DNA of 64,000 nt from Bactrocera neohumeralis. Lineage: Eukaryota; Arthropoda; Insecta; Diptera; Tephritidae. Made by a program: the position numbers and the translations under genes. The notes below the pieces were generated by a model. It ran no database searches. It was given only the letters and a program-made list of their open reading frames with translations, and was not told the DNA's origin. Every line of letters begins with the position of its first letter. Position 1 is the first letter of the stretch. The stretch is from positions 2,243,320 through 2,307,319 of the forward strand of contig NW_026089624.1 in the NCBI RefSeq assembly GCF_024586455.1, read 5' to 3'. Below are positions 43,456-54,550 of this stretch, piece by piece.

Positions 43456-46046
43456 TTATATTTTAGCTTCCAGCTGAGTTATGTGGTTTTTTCGACATAA
43501 TCGACTAGAGCGGCATGTGTCTAAAAGAAGATTTCTCGCCTCCTCGTTCACTTGTGCATTAAGCCTTTTGTAGTGGGCATCTGCCTGACTCCTTATTTCT
43601 TCGGCGACTCTATTCATCCTTAAGTCTCGATGAATATCAGCATTTCTGCAGTACCAAGGGGCATTTACAATGCCTCTTAGCACCTTGTTTTTAAAACGTT
43701 GTATAATATTAATACCGCCATCATTGGCACATCCCCACAGTTGCGCACCATAAGACCATATCGGCTTGATTATTTGTTTGTAAAGAAGTAATTTGTTGTG
43801 TATGAACAGGTTTGACCTTCGCCCAATTAGCCATTTTATTTTAGACAATTTCAGATTAAGTTCAATCCTTTTTATTTTAATATGCTCTTTCCAACGTAAC
43901 TAGCATTGAGCGTGATGCCAAGATATTTAGCTGTATTTGCGTATGGTATGCAGACATCTAGAATACTTATAGGTTGTTAAGTGATTCTTTTGTTTGTAAA
44001 ATTTACATTAACCGATTTGCCACCGTTTAGTTTTATTCTTCATTTTTTGGTCCAGCTTACTACAGAGTTGATTGCATGTTGCAGGTTTATCGCAGCTTTT
44101 CCTGCTGTTTTTTCGACGCATAGTATTGCGGTGTCATCAGCAAAAGTGGCAGTCATACTGTTTGTTGCTAACGGTAAGTCTCTTGTATACAGAATATATA
44201 AAAGTGGACCTAAGGTACTTCCCTGAGGAACTCCTGCATCAATTTATTTTTGTTTAGAGAATTCAGATCCTTGTTTTACACGGAAAAATCTCATGGTGAT
44301 ATACGATTCTAAAAGAGCACAATACTCAACCAGAAGACATGATTTTAATTTTTGCATAAGGCCTTCGTGCCATACCTTGTCAAACGCTTGTGCAACGTCA
44401 AGGAATACAGCTGAGCATACGTTTCCCTCCTCCAGGGATTTTTCTATTTCTGATGTTATTCTGTGAATTTGTTCTATTGTTGAATGCTTATTTCTAAAAC
44501 CGAACTGATGCGATGGGATTAACTGCTTTTCGTCGATTATAGATTTTAATCTTAGATAAACTAATTTTTCACAAAGTTTTGAGATTCGTGGAAGTAGTGA
44601 AATTGGTCTATATGACGAGACTACGCGAGGATCCTCTTTCCTGGCTTAGGAACCATAACAACTTCGGCAACTTTCCAAAGGCTTGGGAAATATGTCAGAA
44701 GGATTGCTGTATTGAAAAAATAGGCAAGTTTCCGTAAATATTTGTATGGTAACTGCTTTAACACTTCAGCAGTAGTTAAATCGAAGCCAGCTGCTTTCTT
44801 AATTTTAAGCTATTTAATTTCAATTTTAAGTTCACAAATGGTGATTGCTGGGTTTGTTGCATGATCCTGTTGAATACTACTGAGGAACGCAATTTCACTA
44901 TCCTCGTTTAGACGAAAGGTTTCAGCTAGGTGTTTTGCAAATGCATTAGCTTTATCACAATCACTTCTAGCCCATGTATTGGAAGCAACTTTTAGTGGTG
45001 CAACGTGACTTGTTGGACGTTTCAGATACTTTGTACTTTTCCAGAGTGAGCAATCATCTTTTTTGTCAGCGGATAGTTGAGATAAATATTTATTAATTGA
45101 CTCATTCTTAATATGAGCAATTTCTCGTTTTAATTCTGTTGTTGCCTTATTAAGGTTGGTTTTGACAAGCGGTGAGCGGGTTTGTTGCCATTTCCGTCGT
45201 AACTTTCTTTTTTTAATTAGAATTTTTATTTCTTTAGGGTAATTTGAACCTACAATTTTCCGTTTTAACTCGGGAGTATTATCCCAAGCTGCTTGTTGAA
45301 TTTCTTTCGTAAATGTGTTAACTTCTAACTCCAGTTGTTCAATTGTTGTGATTTTCGGACACTTTATTTTAGTCTGAAGTATTTGTTTGAACGAAGTCCA
45401 GTCCGTATTTTTGTTGTATAGCTTCATATAATGGGGAGTGATCAGTGCTTTGATCTAACGCACCTTCTATTTCTATAAAATTACTAGATATCTTCCTGGT
45501 TACAAAGAAGTCAATTACATCTGGTATTTTGTTGGTGTCCGTTGGCCAATAAGTTGGTGTTCCGGTCGATACAAACTCACACCCCATTTGAGCTGCCTGG
45601 AATAAGTCTCGACCTTTAGCTGTCGTTAGTCGCGATCCTCAGTAAACATGTTTAGCGTTAAAGTCGCCTCCCGTAATAAATTTGTGTTTGTGCATATTGA
45701 GAAGTTCTTTATATTCTTCAACGAGGATTTTGTATCTCGGCGGGCAATATATTGCAGTAATTGACAAGGGTTGGTTCATTGCTTTTAATGTAATAGTTGT
45801 GGTTTGAATATTGTTCGTACTGATTTTTCTATCCTCATAATGTTTCATGCTGTTTTTAACAATAACAGCAGTGCCTCCCCTCGCACAATTACTTGGGTGT
45901 ATTGTATGATAGATATCGTAGTTTTTAAAAGTTATATGGCTGTATCTCGTAAAATGAATTTCGGATATTAACATACATCTATTTTTTCTTTTTGTAAAAT
46001 AAGTAGAAGCTCTTCTTGGTGCTTTAATAGTCCATTTGCGTTCCAT
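43456..46046 (-). pseudogene. Jockey-like ORF2: endonuclease and reverse transcriptase
   Basis: The endonuclease is read at 45639-46046 (ARGGTAVIVKNSM, ITAIYCPPRY, FITGGDFNAKH) and 45369-45587 (PTYWPTDTNKIPDVIDFFVT, then STDHSPL). The linker is at 44810-45427. The RT continues with KAAGFDLTTAEVLK, RPISLLPRISKL, HQFGFRNKHSTIEQ, LDVAQAFDKVWHEG, GVPQGSTLGPLLY and the catalytic FADD at 44133-44144, then SYGAQLWGCAND near 43720-43760. In-frame stops at about 44811 and 44244-44246 and a few frameshifts break it, so it is a recent but dead copy. ORF2 would nick DNA and reverse transcribe its RNA at the nick. Confidence 0.85.
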
Positions 46047-46068
46047 GTTATAATGCGGAGAGCACCTA

Positions 46069-46553
46069 TCATGCCTTAGATTTTGTTTTATTTTTATTTT
46101 TTTCGAGGTTATCTAAACGGCTGCACGGATCGTTATTGAAGTTTTCTTGTTTATTTAACATCTCAAGTATTTGAGTTAGTAGATCTTCGGTCATCTTTGT
46201 CTTTTTTTCGTTCACCACGTTTGAGTTGCCTTTCAGTACTTCAGAAAAAGTGAGCTTACTCGTCTGTACACGATTCTGCTTGTTGACAGTGCTTTTATTA
46301 CCAATGGGTGGATTAGTTGATGTACTGGGCAAATTTGTGGTAACTTTTTGTTTCTTCAAGGCTTTGTTACGAATGCTTTGAAGCTCCTTGGCAACAAGAC
46401 ATCCTCTGCAGTTTGCCGGATGGCTTTCGCCACAGTTACAGCATTACGGTTTTCTGAGTTTGGTTTTTGGCACTCGATGGTTTTGTGCTTACCACCACAT
46501 TTAACGCACTTTGACATTTTGCCACAGAAGTTCTTGGTGTGTCCAAATGGCAA
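46069..46553 (-). pseudogene. Jockey-like ORF1 (gag-like) C-terminal part
   Basis: 46356-46553 contains a zinc knuckle (CVKCGGKHKTIEC) after GHTKNFCGKMSK; a shifted frame at 46069-46359 holds a basic, Lys/Asn-rich tail (SKLTFSEVLKGN, LLTQILEMLNKQ). The order matches nucleic-acid-binding ORF1 proteins of Jockey elements. It lacks the N-terminus. Confidence 0.7.
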
Positions 46554-46560
46554 TTTTTAT

Positions 46561-46714
46561 ATTGTGGAATAAGTTTAGAATTCCTAATAGGCTGAGTTAA
46601 TTAGCCAGTTAGTAAAAATAAATAAATATAATTAAATATATATTTGCCAACTACCAGTTGAAACGTTCACCAATTTCAGTGTATACTTGCACTTGGTAGA
46701 TTTTATAGACTATT
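46561..46714. other. Short AT-rich junction
   Basis: It lies between the truncated 5' side of the Jockey-like element and the Helitron helicase half. Nothing is seen in it. Confidence 0.4.
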
Positions 46715-48065
46715 GTGTACGGTTGCTGTTGGCTAAAAGGGCCCACCAGTTCTCACGCGCTCAATATCGTAGATGGGCAGACAAAGACAACTTTGCGAGA
46801 AGAGTGTGAGGCGATAAGGTTGCTTGAAAATGACGAACGAAACGATGTTGTGCCGATCAGCGACCACGTTGAGAGGGCTCTTTGCGATTATGACAAGAAC
46901 CTGTGGATTCTTTAATCCCCGGCAGTTGTGAGATAAGTATAAACACGCTTTGTCAAAAGACATTACTCGCTGTTACCAAGGAATAATACTATCCAATGAT
47001 GTCTTAACTATTAACGAAGCTCTGAAACTTGTTGAGAATAAAAAATTTGCAAGGATTGAAAAATTACTGCCGGATTTAAGTATGCCTACCCCACAAAGAA
47101 CAGAAGGACTGTGAATTGATTTAGTCAAAGAGCTTGGTTTTGATACTGTGACTTTGATAACAAGGATGCATTTTTTTCTTGAACGCACCAGGAGGGCACC
47201 AGAAAAACTTTCTCGCTGAACTTGCTGCTGGCACAGTTGCGCGAGGACAAAATGATTGCGATGGTTGTTGTGCTCCCCTAAGTCGTGACAGAACCTCACA
47301 CTCAGTATTCAAGCTCACGCCGAATGCATTTGTTCGAATCTTGATGAGTGTAATGGTCGTCTTGCTGTTCGGTGACTTCCGGTAGACGTTGCCGAATATC
47401 GAGCGAGGTACCGCGGCAAGCGAGATAAGCGAACTCCTCAAGGCTGCGCCATTGTGGGCTTAGATAGAGCGGTTACAATTGAATGCTAACAAGGGGGTCC
47501 AGCCACAAAATGATCAGTAGTATGAAATATTCGCACAAACTTTAATCTAGGTCGGCGAAGGTTGCATACCGACGCATATTAACGACCAAGTAATCCTTGA
47601 CAGCTTATTTAGTTCGGAAGATAACCTTGATAATGAGTATTTCCGAGTTTGCTAGAAAACCTGGCTAACGAAGAGTGGTTGTGCAAAAGAACTATTATGG
47701 CGCCCAAAAAGAATTGGTAGACGAAATTAATAAAAAAATATTAGAGGAAATTCTCGGTTATATAAGGGCCTATATCTCAATAGACACGATGACAACAACT
47801 GACGTCGCAACTGCATACCCTTTAATTCCCTAGACCTGTCAGGAGAACCCTCCCACAAGTTGAAACTCAAAGTTGGTCATAATGTTGCGCAAGCTGGACG
47901 TGGTCCGGACTGCAACGGTACTAGGTTACGTATCGCAGAACTGAGGCCGCACATCGCTCAGGCCATCATTCTTACAAGAGGGGCCAAAGAAGAAATTGTA
48001 TTGATCCCGAAATCCCCTTAATATCCACAAAATCTCCTTTCCACTTCAAACGCCTACAATTGTTT
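46715..48065 (+). pseudogene. Helitron PIF1-type helicase (plus strand), broken
   Basis: 46720-46840 reads KGPTSSHALNIVDGQ and LREECEAIRLLENDE, like the RGPTSFxxLRTVDG...LLENDxHW block upstream of the helicase. From 46990 a frame with NEALKLVENKKF and PDLSMPTPQR follows. Walker A is decayed: FFLNAPGGHQKNFLAELA near 47170-47215, where GGTGKT is expected. Then RTSHSVFKL, LLFGDFR (47370-47385), AASEISELLKAAPLWA and, near 47640-47720, EEWLCKRTIM. The end has NSLDLSGEPSHKLKLKVG, LRIAELRPHIAQAIIL and FHFKRLQL (to about 48065). Walker B is deleted. Together with 42770-43120 it makes one Helitron split by the Jockey-like element. Confidence 0.75.
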
Positions 48066-48474
48066 TTAAAAGTGGGTAGCACAAAATTAAAAGTCAAAGA
48101 CCAACTGCAAATGTATGTATACAAGATTTTCCTAGGTACTTCTTGCTTTTCTCCACGGACTTCAAAACAACCCCATAACAGACGATATGCTGCAATACTT
48201 ACAAACGTTTACACATATACATACATATATTTAGTTATTTAATATAGTTTCATAAAATAGTATGAACATAAGTAAGGAAAATACAAAATAAATTTTAGAA
48301 TGAATAAATTCTCCCTCGATACAAGTCTATTATTGCCCCGCTCCAGCGGTAAGGTTTGTTACAAAACTACATTGAGGTAATAAAATTTGGTCTTTCGAGC
48401 CGAGTTAAAAGCTCTGTCAAATTAAAAGCCCTGTAAAATTTACAGGCAATAAAAAGGCCAATATTAATAAAACA
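48066..48474. other. Unassigned flank
   Basis: It may hold the 3' end of the Helitron. A plus ORF to 48242 continues from the helicase frame without a known motif. No hairpin plus CTRR end was located. Confidence 0.35.
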
Positions 48475-51400
48475 GGATGGAGACATGTGTAGAAGTTCAC
48501 GTAAGTGAGGAAAGTTCTCTGATCGTCATTCTCTTGGGAGCGGCCAGAATCGATTCTTTTAGATATGGCTCAAGTAGCTCACGACTTCCGGTTTTTTACC
48601 AAGTATTCTCTGGGTAACCTAAGAACATCCATTTGAAGGCCAGCCAAAGTGAGAAGACGAAATATCCCCTCCACAGGGTTATGCGCTGAGTTTGGGACCC
48701 GCCACGTAAAAAAAACGCACCCAATGACAAACAACAATCAGCCTCGGATGAGAGACCCTCTTTTTGATGACGACCGTAGCAAAAGAAATAAGAATTACGA
48801 TTTGAGGACATGCACCTGGTATGTCCGGTCCCTTAATTGGGAAGGCAACGCTGCCTTCGCTGGTTGATGTATCCGTGAAAATATAGGCTGACATAACTAT
48901 TGTCCAAGAAATGCGATGGACGAGACAAGAACCGAGGCGAGTAGGTCTTTGTGGCATTTAATACAGTGGCCATATAAAGAAGAGCAGGTTTGGTGTGGGA
49001 TATGTGGTGGAAGAGATCCATCGCCGAGTACTGTCATTCACTCCAGTGGATGAACGTCTAGCTACAATCCGCATCAAAACGAGCTTCTTCAACATATCGT
49101 TAATTTGCGCCCACTCCCCGACGGAAGAGAAAGAGACCTTCAATGAGCGCTTGGAGCGCATCTATGAGAGCTGATACAACAAACACAAATAAGGTTCGAC
49201 ATCGAGAAGCTGCAATCATAGCTGAACCACTTTCTACTCGACTTGCACTCCTGCTCTCTGACAGCACTCGTCAACAACTCGGTATAACGGAACTGTAGGA
49301 CCGCATTTCAAGCTACTTATAAACAACTGCAACCGAAACCATTGGTTTTCAGAAATTGCAAAAGAACAGCTGGTACGACGAGGAGTGTCGTGTCGCAGCG
49401 GAGAGAAAACAGATTGCCTACCTGCCGAGAGTTAAAAAGAAAAGCGAGACGCATTTGCAGACAAAAAAAGATTCGCACCCGCCTCGGTGCAGCAAAAAAC
49501 GCACGCCAACAAATACAAGGAAGGTTCGACGTGGAGAAACTGCAATCACAACAGACAGCCGAACGATTTTCTACTCGGCTTGCACTCCTGCTCTCTGAGA
49601 GTACTCGTCAACAACTCGGTATAAGGGAACTGTGGGACGGCATTTCAAATTCCTTACGTACAGCTGCAACCGAAACCATTGGTTTTCGGAAAGTGCAAAA
49701 GAACAGCTGGTACGACGAGAAGTGCCGTGTCGCAGCGGAGGAAAACAGGCTGCCTACCTCGCAACGTTACGATCGACCACAACACGTGCGGGATGGGATA
49801 GATACCGAGAGTTGAGAAGAGAAGCGAGACGCATTTGTAGACAGAAAAAGAAAGAGGCTGAAATGCGTGAATATGAAGAGCTTGACAAGCTGGCCGGCAG
49901 GGGTAATGCTCGAAAATTCTACGGAAAAATCCGGCGACTAACAGAAGGATTCAAGACCGGAGCATACTCCTGTAGAACCCCTAAAGGTGATCTAGGTACC
50001 GATGATCATAGCATACTAAAATTATGGAAGAAACACTTCTCCAGCCTGCTGAATGGCAGTGATCACCCAATCGATGACGATGGAGCAGACGTTCCACTTC
50101 CCGACCATGAAAAAGTTTGAATAGCAATTACCCGTCTGAAGAACGATAAAGCGTCGGGGCCGATGGATTGCCGGCCGAGCTATTCAAACACGGAGGCGAC
50201 GAATTATAGGGATCATTCCTCAGCTGCTCGATTTGAATTAAAGTGTGTTCTGACCAATCCACCAAATGGAGACCCCACAATCTGCCTACCTTGGGAAAAG
50301 TCTTCTCAACATATATGCGATATTCTATCGAGTGTATTGTGTGAAACATTAAAGCTCACCGTCACCATACAGACTGGACCTTATCAGAGTGGTTTTAGAC
50401 CTGGAAAATCAACAACCGACCAGATATTTACGATGAGCCAAGTCTTGAAAAAGACCAGTGAGAAGATAGTCGACACACACCACCTCTTTGTCGATTTTAA
50501 AGCTGCTCTTGACAGCACGAAAAGGAGCTGCCTTTAGCCGCGATGTCTGAATTTAGTATCGCCGCAAAATTAATACGGCTGTGTAGACTGACGTTGACGA
50601 CACCAAAATCTCCGTCAGGATTGGGAAAGACCTCTACAAACCGTTCGATACTAGACGAGGTTTTAGACAAGCGACTCTCTTTCGTGTGACTTTTTCAGTC
50701 TACTTCTGGAAAATATAACTCGAGCTTTAGAACTAAACAGATAATGTACCATATTCTACAAGAGTGCACAACTTCTGGCGTATGTTGAACATATTGTTAT
50801 CACTGGCTAACAACAGCGCCGTTAGTTCTGGGGCAAATGGGTCTGTTGGTGAACGAGGGCAAGACGAAATATCTGTTGTCATCAAACTAACAATTGTCGC
50901 ATTCACGACTAGGTTCCCGTCACTGTTGACGTCATAACTTCGAAGTCGTAGATAATTTTGTCTATCTTGGAACCAGCATCAACACCAACAACAATGCCAG
51001 CCTAGAAATCCAAAGCAGAATAACTCTTGCCAACAAGGCCCACTTCGGACTAAGCAGGCAATTGAAAAGTAAAGTTCTCTTTCGACTCTATAAGTCACTC
51101 TCATTTCTGTCCTACTATGGTACAGTGGCATGGACGATGACAACATCTGATGAGTCGACGTTACGAATTTTCGAAAGGCGGTTCTGCGAAGGTTGTATGG
51201 TCCTTTGCGCGTTGGCCGTGGCGAATATGGCATTCGATATACGACGACAATGTCATGGTTCAGAGGCAAAGACAGCGGCTACTAGCTATTTCATGTCGTC
51301 CGAATGGACGAAAACACTCCAGCTCTGAAAGTATTCGACGCAGTACCCGCCGAGAGAAGCAGAGGTAGAGGAAGACCTCCACTCTGTTGGAAAGGCCAAG

Positions 51401-51530
51401 TGGAGAAGGACCTGGCTTCGCTTGAAATCATCAATTGGCGCCACCTTGCGAAAAGAAGAAAAGATTGGCGTGCTGTTCTTAACTCGGCTATAACCGCGTA
51501 AGTGGTTTCTACGTCAGTATAGAGGAAAAG
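48475..51530 (+). mobile_element. RTE-like non-LTR retrotransposon, copy g, most complete but rearranged
   Basis: It runs from the leader (GGATGGAGACATGTGTAGAA at about 48477) to the 3' end with GTTTCTACGTCAG at about 51505-51520. The first part encodes MRDPLFDDDRSKRNK and an endonuclease start (48750-49175), which breaks off before the GDFNARVG motif. A linker block is present twice (next entry). The RT entry and fingers follow at 49632-50537. The palm YADD region (50780-50800) is decayed, and the C-terminus ends at 51501 with RGRGRPPLCWKGQ. Stops near 50118 and 50538 are shared with copy h. Confidence 0.8.
49175..49770 (+). repeat. Duplicated linker block in copy g
   Basis: The stretch AAGGTTCGAC...GCACTCCTGCTCTCTGA...CTGGTACGACGAG occurs at about 49190-49430 and again at about 49525-49770, so the piece of ORF between endonuclease and RT is present twice with some divergence. 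Copies a, b and h have it once. It could be unequal recombination between two RTE copies or an older tandem insertion. Confidence 0.7.
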
Positions 51531-52421
51531 TTAATAAAACAGACAATATATAAAAAAAGTCCTGTTCAAAATACAGACAAATTGAAACAAAAATAATTTT
51601 AAGTTGGTCTTATATTCCCGCATATTAACAACATAAAAATAATAATTGTAGCCGGTTGTATATTCCACATATTAAAACTGAACACATAAGCATTTTAGCA
51701 AAAACTAAGCACAGTGATCTAACTGCCATCAAAAGAAATACTATATGGCTATAGCTTAGTATCAGCTCTCAACAAATGTAAAAACTTCATATAAAAAAAC
51801 GCTTCAAAAACGGTCAAAAGAAACTTATAAATTTACTTGTGCCAGTGTGCAGCTCTAAAAGAAATCTAGTACTAATTTTTTAATACTTTTTTTCAATAAA
51901 ATGCAAATATGACAAACATGGTTTTGCAAAGAAACTTCAAATCAACAATTGTTTCTTGAAGGAAATCCAAAGTAATCGTTAAATTCATCCCAAAATAGGT
52001 AAACCCACTATTATGAAGTGTAATTACTTTTGAAATGTTGTATAAAGCTTACAATCATCAACAACATTTCAACTTAAATCATAATGAAAATATTTATGTT
52101 ATTACACAAATGCACACATACATATTAAACACAAAGTTAATTTTCTTTATTTATTCTCTCTTTGCTCTTCTAATGTCGATCAGTCACAATGCGCGTAAGC
52201 AACTGTCAAAAATTATTGAAGAAAATGTATTTTTTTCTTGAGCAATTACTTAGCGCTGGATACGGACCAATAAAATAGTTGAAAATTCCTTTAAAATTAT
52301 TGAAATTAACAAAACAAATACAATGGATTTCGCAATGTGAGGCTTGCGTTTAGAAATCAAAAATTTGTGAGGCAATCGTGAGCATTTCAGCTTTTGAAAT
52401 CTCTCTCAAAAACGAAAAACC
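51531..52421. other. Shared 3' flank of copies g and h, no gene
   Basis: AT-rich, without coding motif. It is duplicated at about 58590-59475. It ends at the gap. Confidence 0.7.
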
Positions 52422-52521
52422 NNNNNNNNNNNNNNNNNNNNNNNNNNNNNNNNNNNNNNNNNNNNNNNNNNNNNNNNNNNNNNNNNNNNNNNNNNNNNNN
52501 NNNNNNNNNNNNNNNNNNNNN
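52422..52521. other. Assembly gap of exactly 100 N
   Basis: One hundred unknown bases, the usual placeholder for a gap of unknown length. It lies at the border between the duplicated flank and a BEL/Pao gag, so the join across it cannot be trusted. Confidence 0.99.
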
Positions 52522-53424
52522 GGCTTCGTCCTTGAGTGTGATGCTCCTTCCGCTGATAGCTGCTGGTATCTTCGATTTAGGGTGGCTTCACAGTTCTTCC
52601 ACGGTGGCAATTTGTCATAATCCAGCGCTTCTTCCCATTTGGATCGGGTGGCAGGGTCAACCTTTGTCATTACAATGTGTATAATTATTGCGTTCGTTAT
52701 TTGTCTTTCATCGCCCAGCGATAGCAATGAATCGTATACCGCTGACACTTCGTCAATCATTGAGCGCACTGAAGGAGCGGATGGCTTTGGGATGGTTGGT
52801 AGCTCGAAAAGTTCAGATTTTGTATTGAAAAATATCAAACATTTATTATCATAAACTTTTTTGAGACTTGCCAACGCTTTCGGGTAATTTTCATCCGACA
52901 TCTGAAACGCTTCAACTGTTCCGAAAGCCTCTCCAGAAATGGTTAAGTTTTTCAATATCTGGGATATTTGGATCATTATAAACAAAGCTCTCGAAAAAAC
53001 TCATAAAATTTTTGAATTCTGTATATTCTCCCTTGAATTTCGGCAAATTCATTTAAGGGAGCCTTGAGCTGTGAGAGGCTACAAAAGATGTTTCGGCAAA
53101 TGAAGTTTTATTTTTCGCTAAAATTGACTTAATTATAGACTTCGTTTCAACGATTATGTCCTCTAACTCCCCTCGGGCCATGCCGTCCTCATCAATTTCT
53201 TCAATCTTTGATTGGCACTTCATTAATTTTTCACTATGTGAATTTAATATATCGAGACGACATTCCAATTCGATTGGATCTAAAGACATAGTCTTTTCGA
53301 GAAGGCCCATTTTAATGCGCAAAATACTACTTTTCGCAACCGTTCTTTGACGTCTTAACGATTTTAAGTCCGTCAACTCCTTACTGGGAGACAGGTTTGC
53401 GAGAGTTGGCTTTGGCTTGCTCAT
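52522..53424 (-). pseudogene. BEL/Pao gag, 3' part lost in the assembly gap
   Basis: The minus-strand ATG at 53424 opens MSKPKPTLANLSPSKELTD, followed by a coiled-coil-like acidic part to about 53053. A frame break follows at about 53040. The frame on the other side (52522-52985) reads FVYNDPNIPD (near 52975), GEAFGTVEAFQMSDENYPKA, then VRSMIDEVSAVYDSLLSLGD and WKNCEATLNRRYQQLSAE, like DUF1759/BEL gag capsid. It runs into the gap without zinc knuckles. It is a different subfamily from the gag at 29750-30956. Confidence 0.8.
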
Positions 53425-53468
53425 TTTGCGTTGGTTAAATTAAATTTCCGAAAGAAAGACTATAACGG

Positions 53469-53655
53469 TTGGCAACAGATATATTAAAAATCGATAACGA
53501 AAACGAAAAAATATATGTCGATTCCCAAATATACGAAAGCACAACCAAAAGCAATAAAAGTTGGCAACAAATATATTTGGAATCGGTTACGAAAGCGAGA
53601 AAAAAAATAATATCGATTCCCAAGTATATGAAAGCCAAACAAATAAACGCGCAAA
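53469..53655. repeat. Two-unit tandem repeat (~91 bp) upstream of the gag
   Basis: TTGGCAACAGATATATTAAA at 53469 and TTGGCAACAAATATATTTGG at 53560 start two diverged units, each ending GATTCCCAAXTATAXGAAAG. In minus-strand sense it lies just before the gag ATG, in leader position. Confidence 0.65.
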
Positions 53656-53919
53656 ATGAGCAATAGCACAGTAAAGTAATTTAACCGGAAAATGTCCGAA
53701 CGAAAATCGACAAAAATTGCGAAGAAACGTCCGATAATTGCAAATGCGGTTCGAAAAAATTACGAAAAAATATTTAATAATTCAATTTTGAAATAAGAAT
53801 TTTTCACCTTTATTTTGAAATAAAGGGTACCTCAAAATCCCAAAATCCCTTGATTCACTTTAAATTTGTACATTTAGATATAAACATACGTGGGGTTCAA
53901 ATATATTAATTGTATAGTA

Positions 53920-54265
53920 TATAGTAGGGTGCGTCGATTCCGGACTATTTTCGATTCGGGATTTCTAATAGTGCGGAAAAGTTGCCTTAGTACTTCCTGA
54001 TTCCAATGCAACTTGTTGTTTTGAGATCGGATTGCATCTTCAACCCCAACTCCGGCCTTGAAATTTCGGAAATTCGCCTAAAATCGTGAAATTGTGTACC
54101 TAGCGCCTGAAATACGCGTCTCATGGCAAAATGCATGAAACAAAAGTTATTTGTCACGACATTTGCTACCGAAATGGTTGTGATCATGGCCGTAGGACGA
54201 ACCGTTCCCGAGATACGAGCGAAAATGCGGCGCTCCACAGCGCAAGGTGAAAATTGGCTTGCGGT
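53920..54265. mobile_element. Possible MITE end (GGGTGCGTCGATTCCGG)
   Basis: AGTAGGGTGCGTCGATTCCGG near 53925 resembles the ends of repeats I recall from many insects that begin GGGTGCGTCGATT. No inverted partner was found in the window, so this is only suggestive. The ORFs across it show no domains. Confidence 0.35.
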
Positions 54266-54280
54266 CACACTTCTTGACGT

Positions 54281-54510
54281 TGATTTCGCCGAGTGCTATC
54301 ACTCACATTCATTCACCTACGCCAAAGGACACGCTCGGATAGGTCTCCACACAAATATTTTTTCATCGAGTTCCTTCACTCTTGTCGGTGATTTCGCCGA
54401 GTTCTATCACTTACATTCATTTCCCTGCGCCATACGACACGTTCGGACAGGTCTCCACATAAATATTTTTTCATCGAGTTCCTTCACTCTTGTCGTTGAT
54501 TTCGCCGAGT
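54281..54510 (+). repeat. 108-bp tandem repeat upstream of an unknown ORF
   Basis: TGATTTCGCCGAG starts at 54281, 54389 and 54497, a regular 108-bp period. Each unit includes TCTCCACA(C/T)AAATATTTTT and TTCCTTCACTCTTGTCG. Two units are complete, and a third starts just before the ORF at 54551. Position and regularity suggest a promoter or subterminal repeat. Confidence 0.85.
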
Positions 54511-54550
54511 GCTATCACTTATATTCTCTCAACAGAACACAGAACTCAAA

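Larger units (their letters stand above)
43456..46560 (-). mobile_element. Jockey-like non-LTR retrotransposon, 5' truncated
   Basis: The minus strand carries, in order, the C-terminal part of ORF1 (46069-46553), endonuclease (45369-46046), linker and reverse transcriptase, ending at a stop at 43456. About 3.1 kb are present, so only the 5' leader and most of ORF1 are missing. It lies inside what looks like one plus-strand Helitron (42770-43120 and 46715-48065). Confidence 0.85.

Noticed and set aside
54123..54550. ORF across the 108-bp repeats as part of the unknown protein
   Set aside because: The reading repeats with the DNA period but uses a frame not continuous with the ATG at 54551, and 108 is divisible by three, so openness through the repeats is expected by chance once one unit is open.
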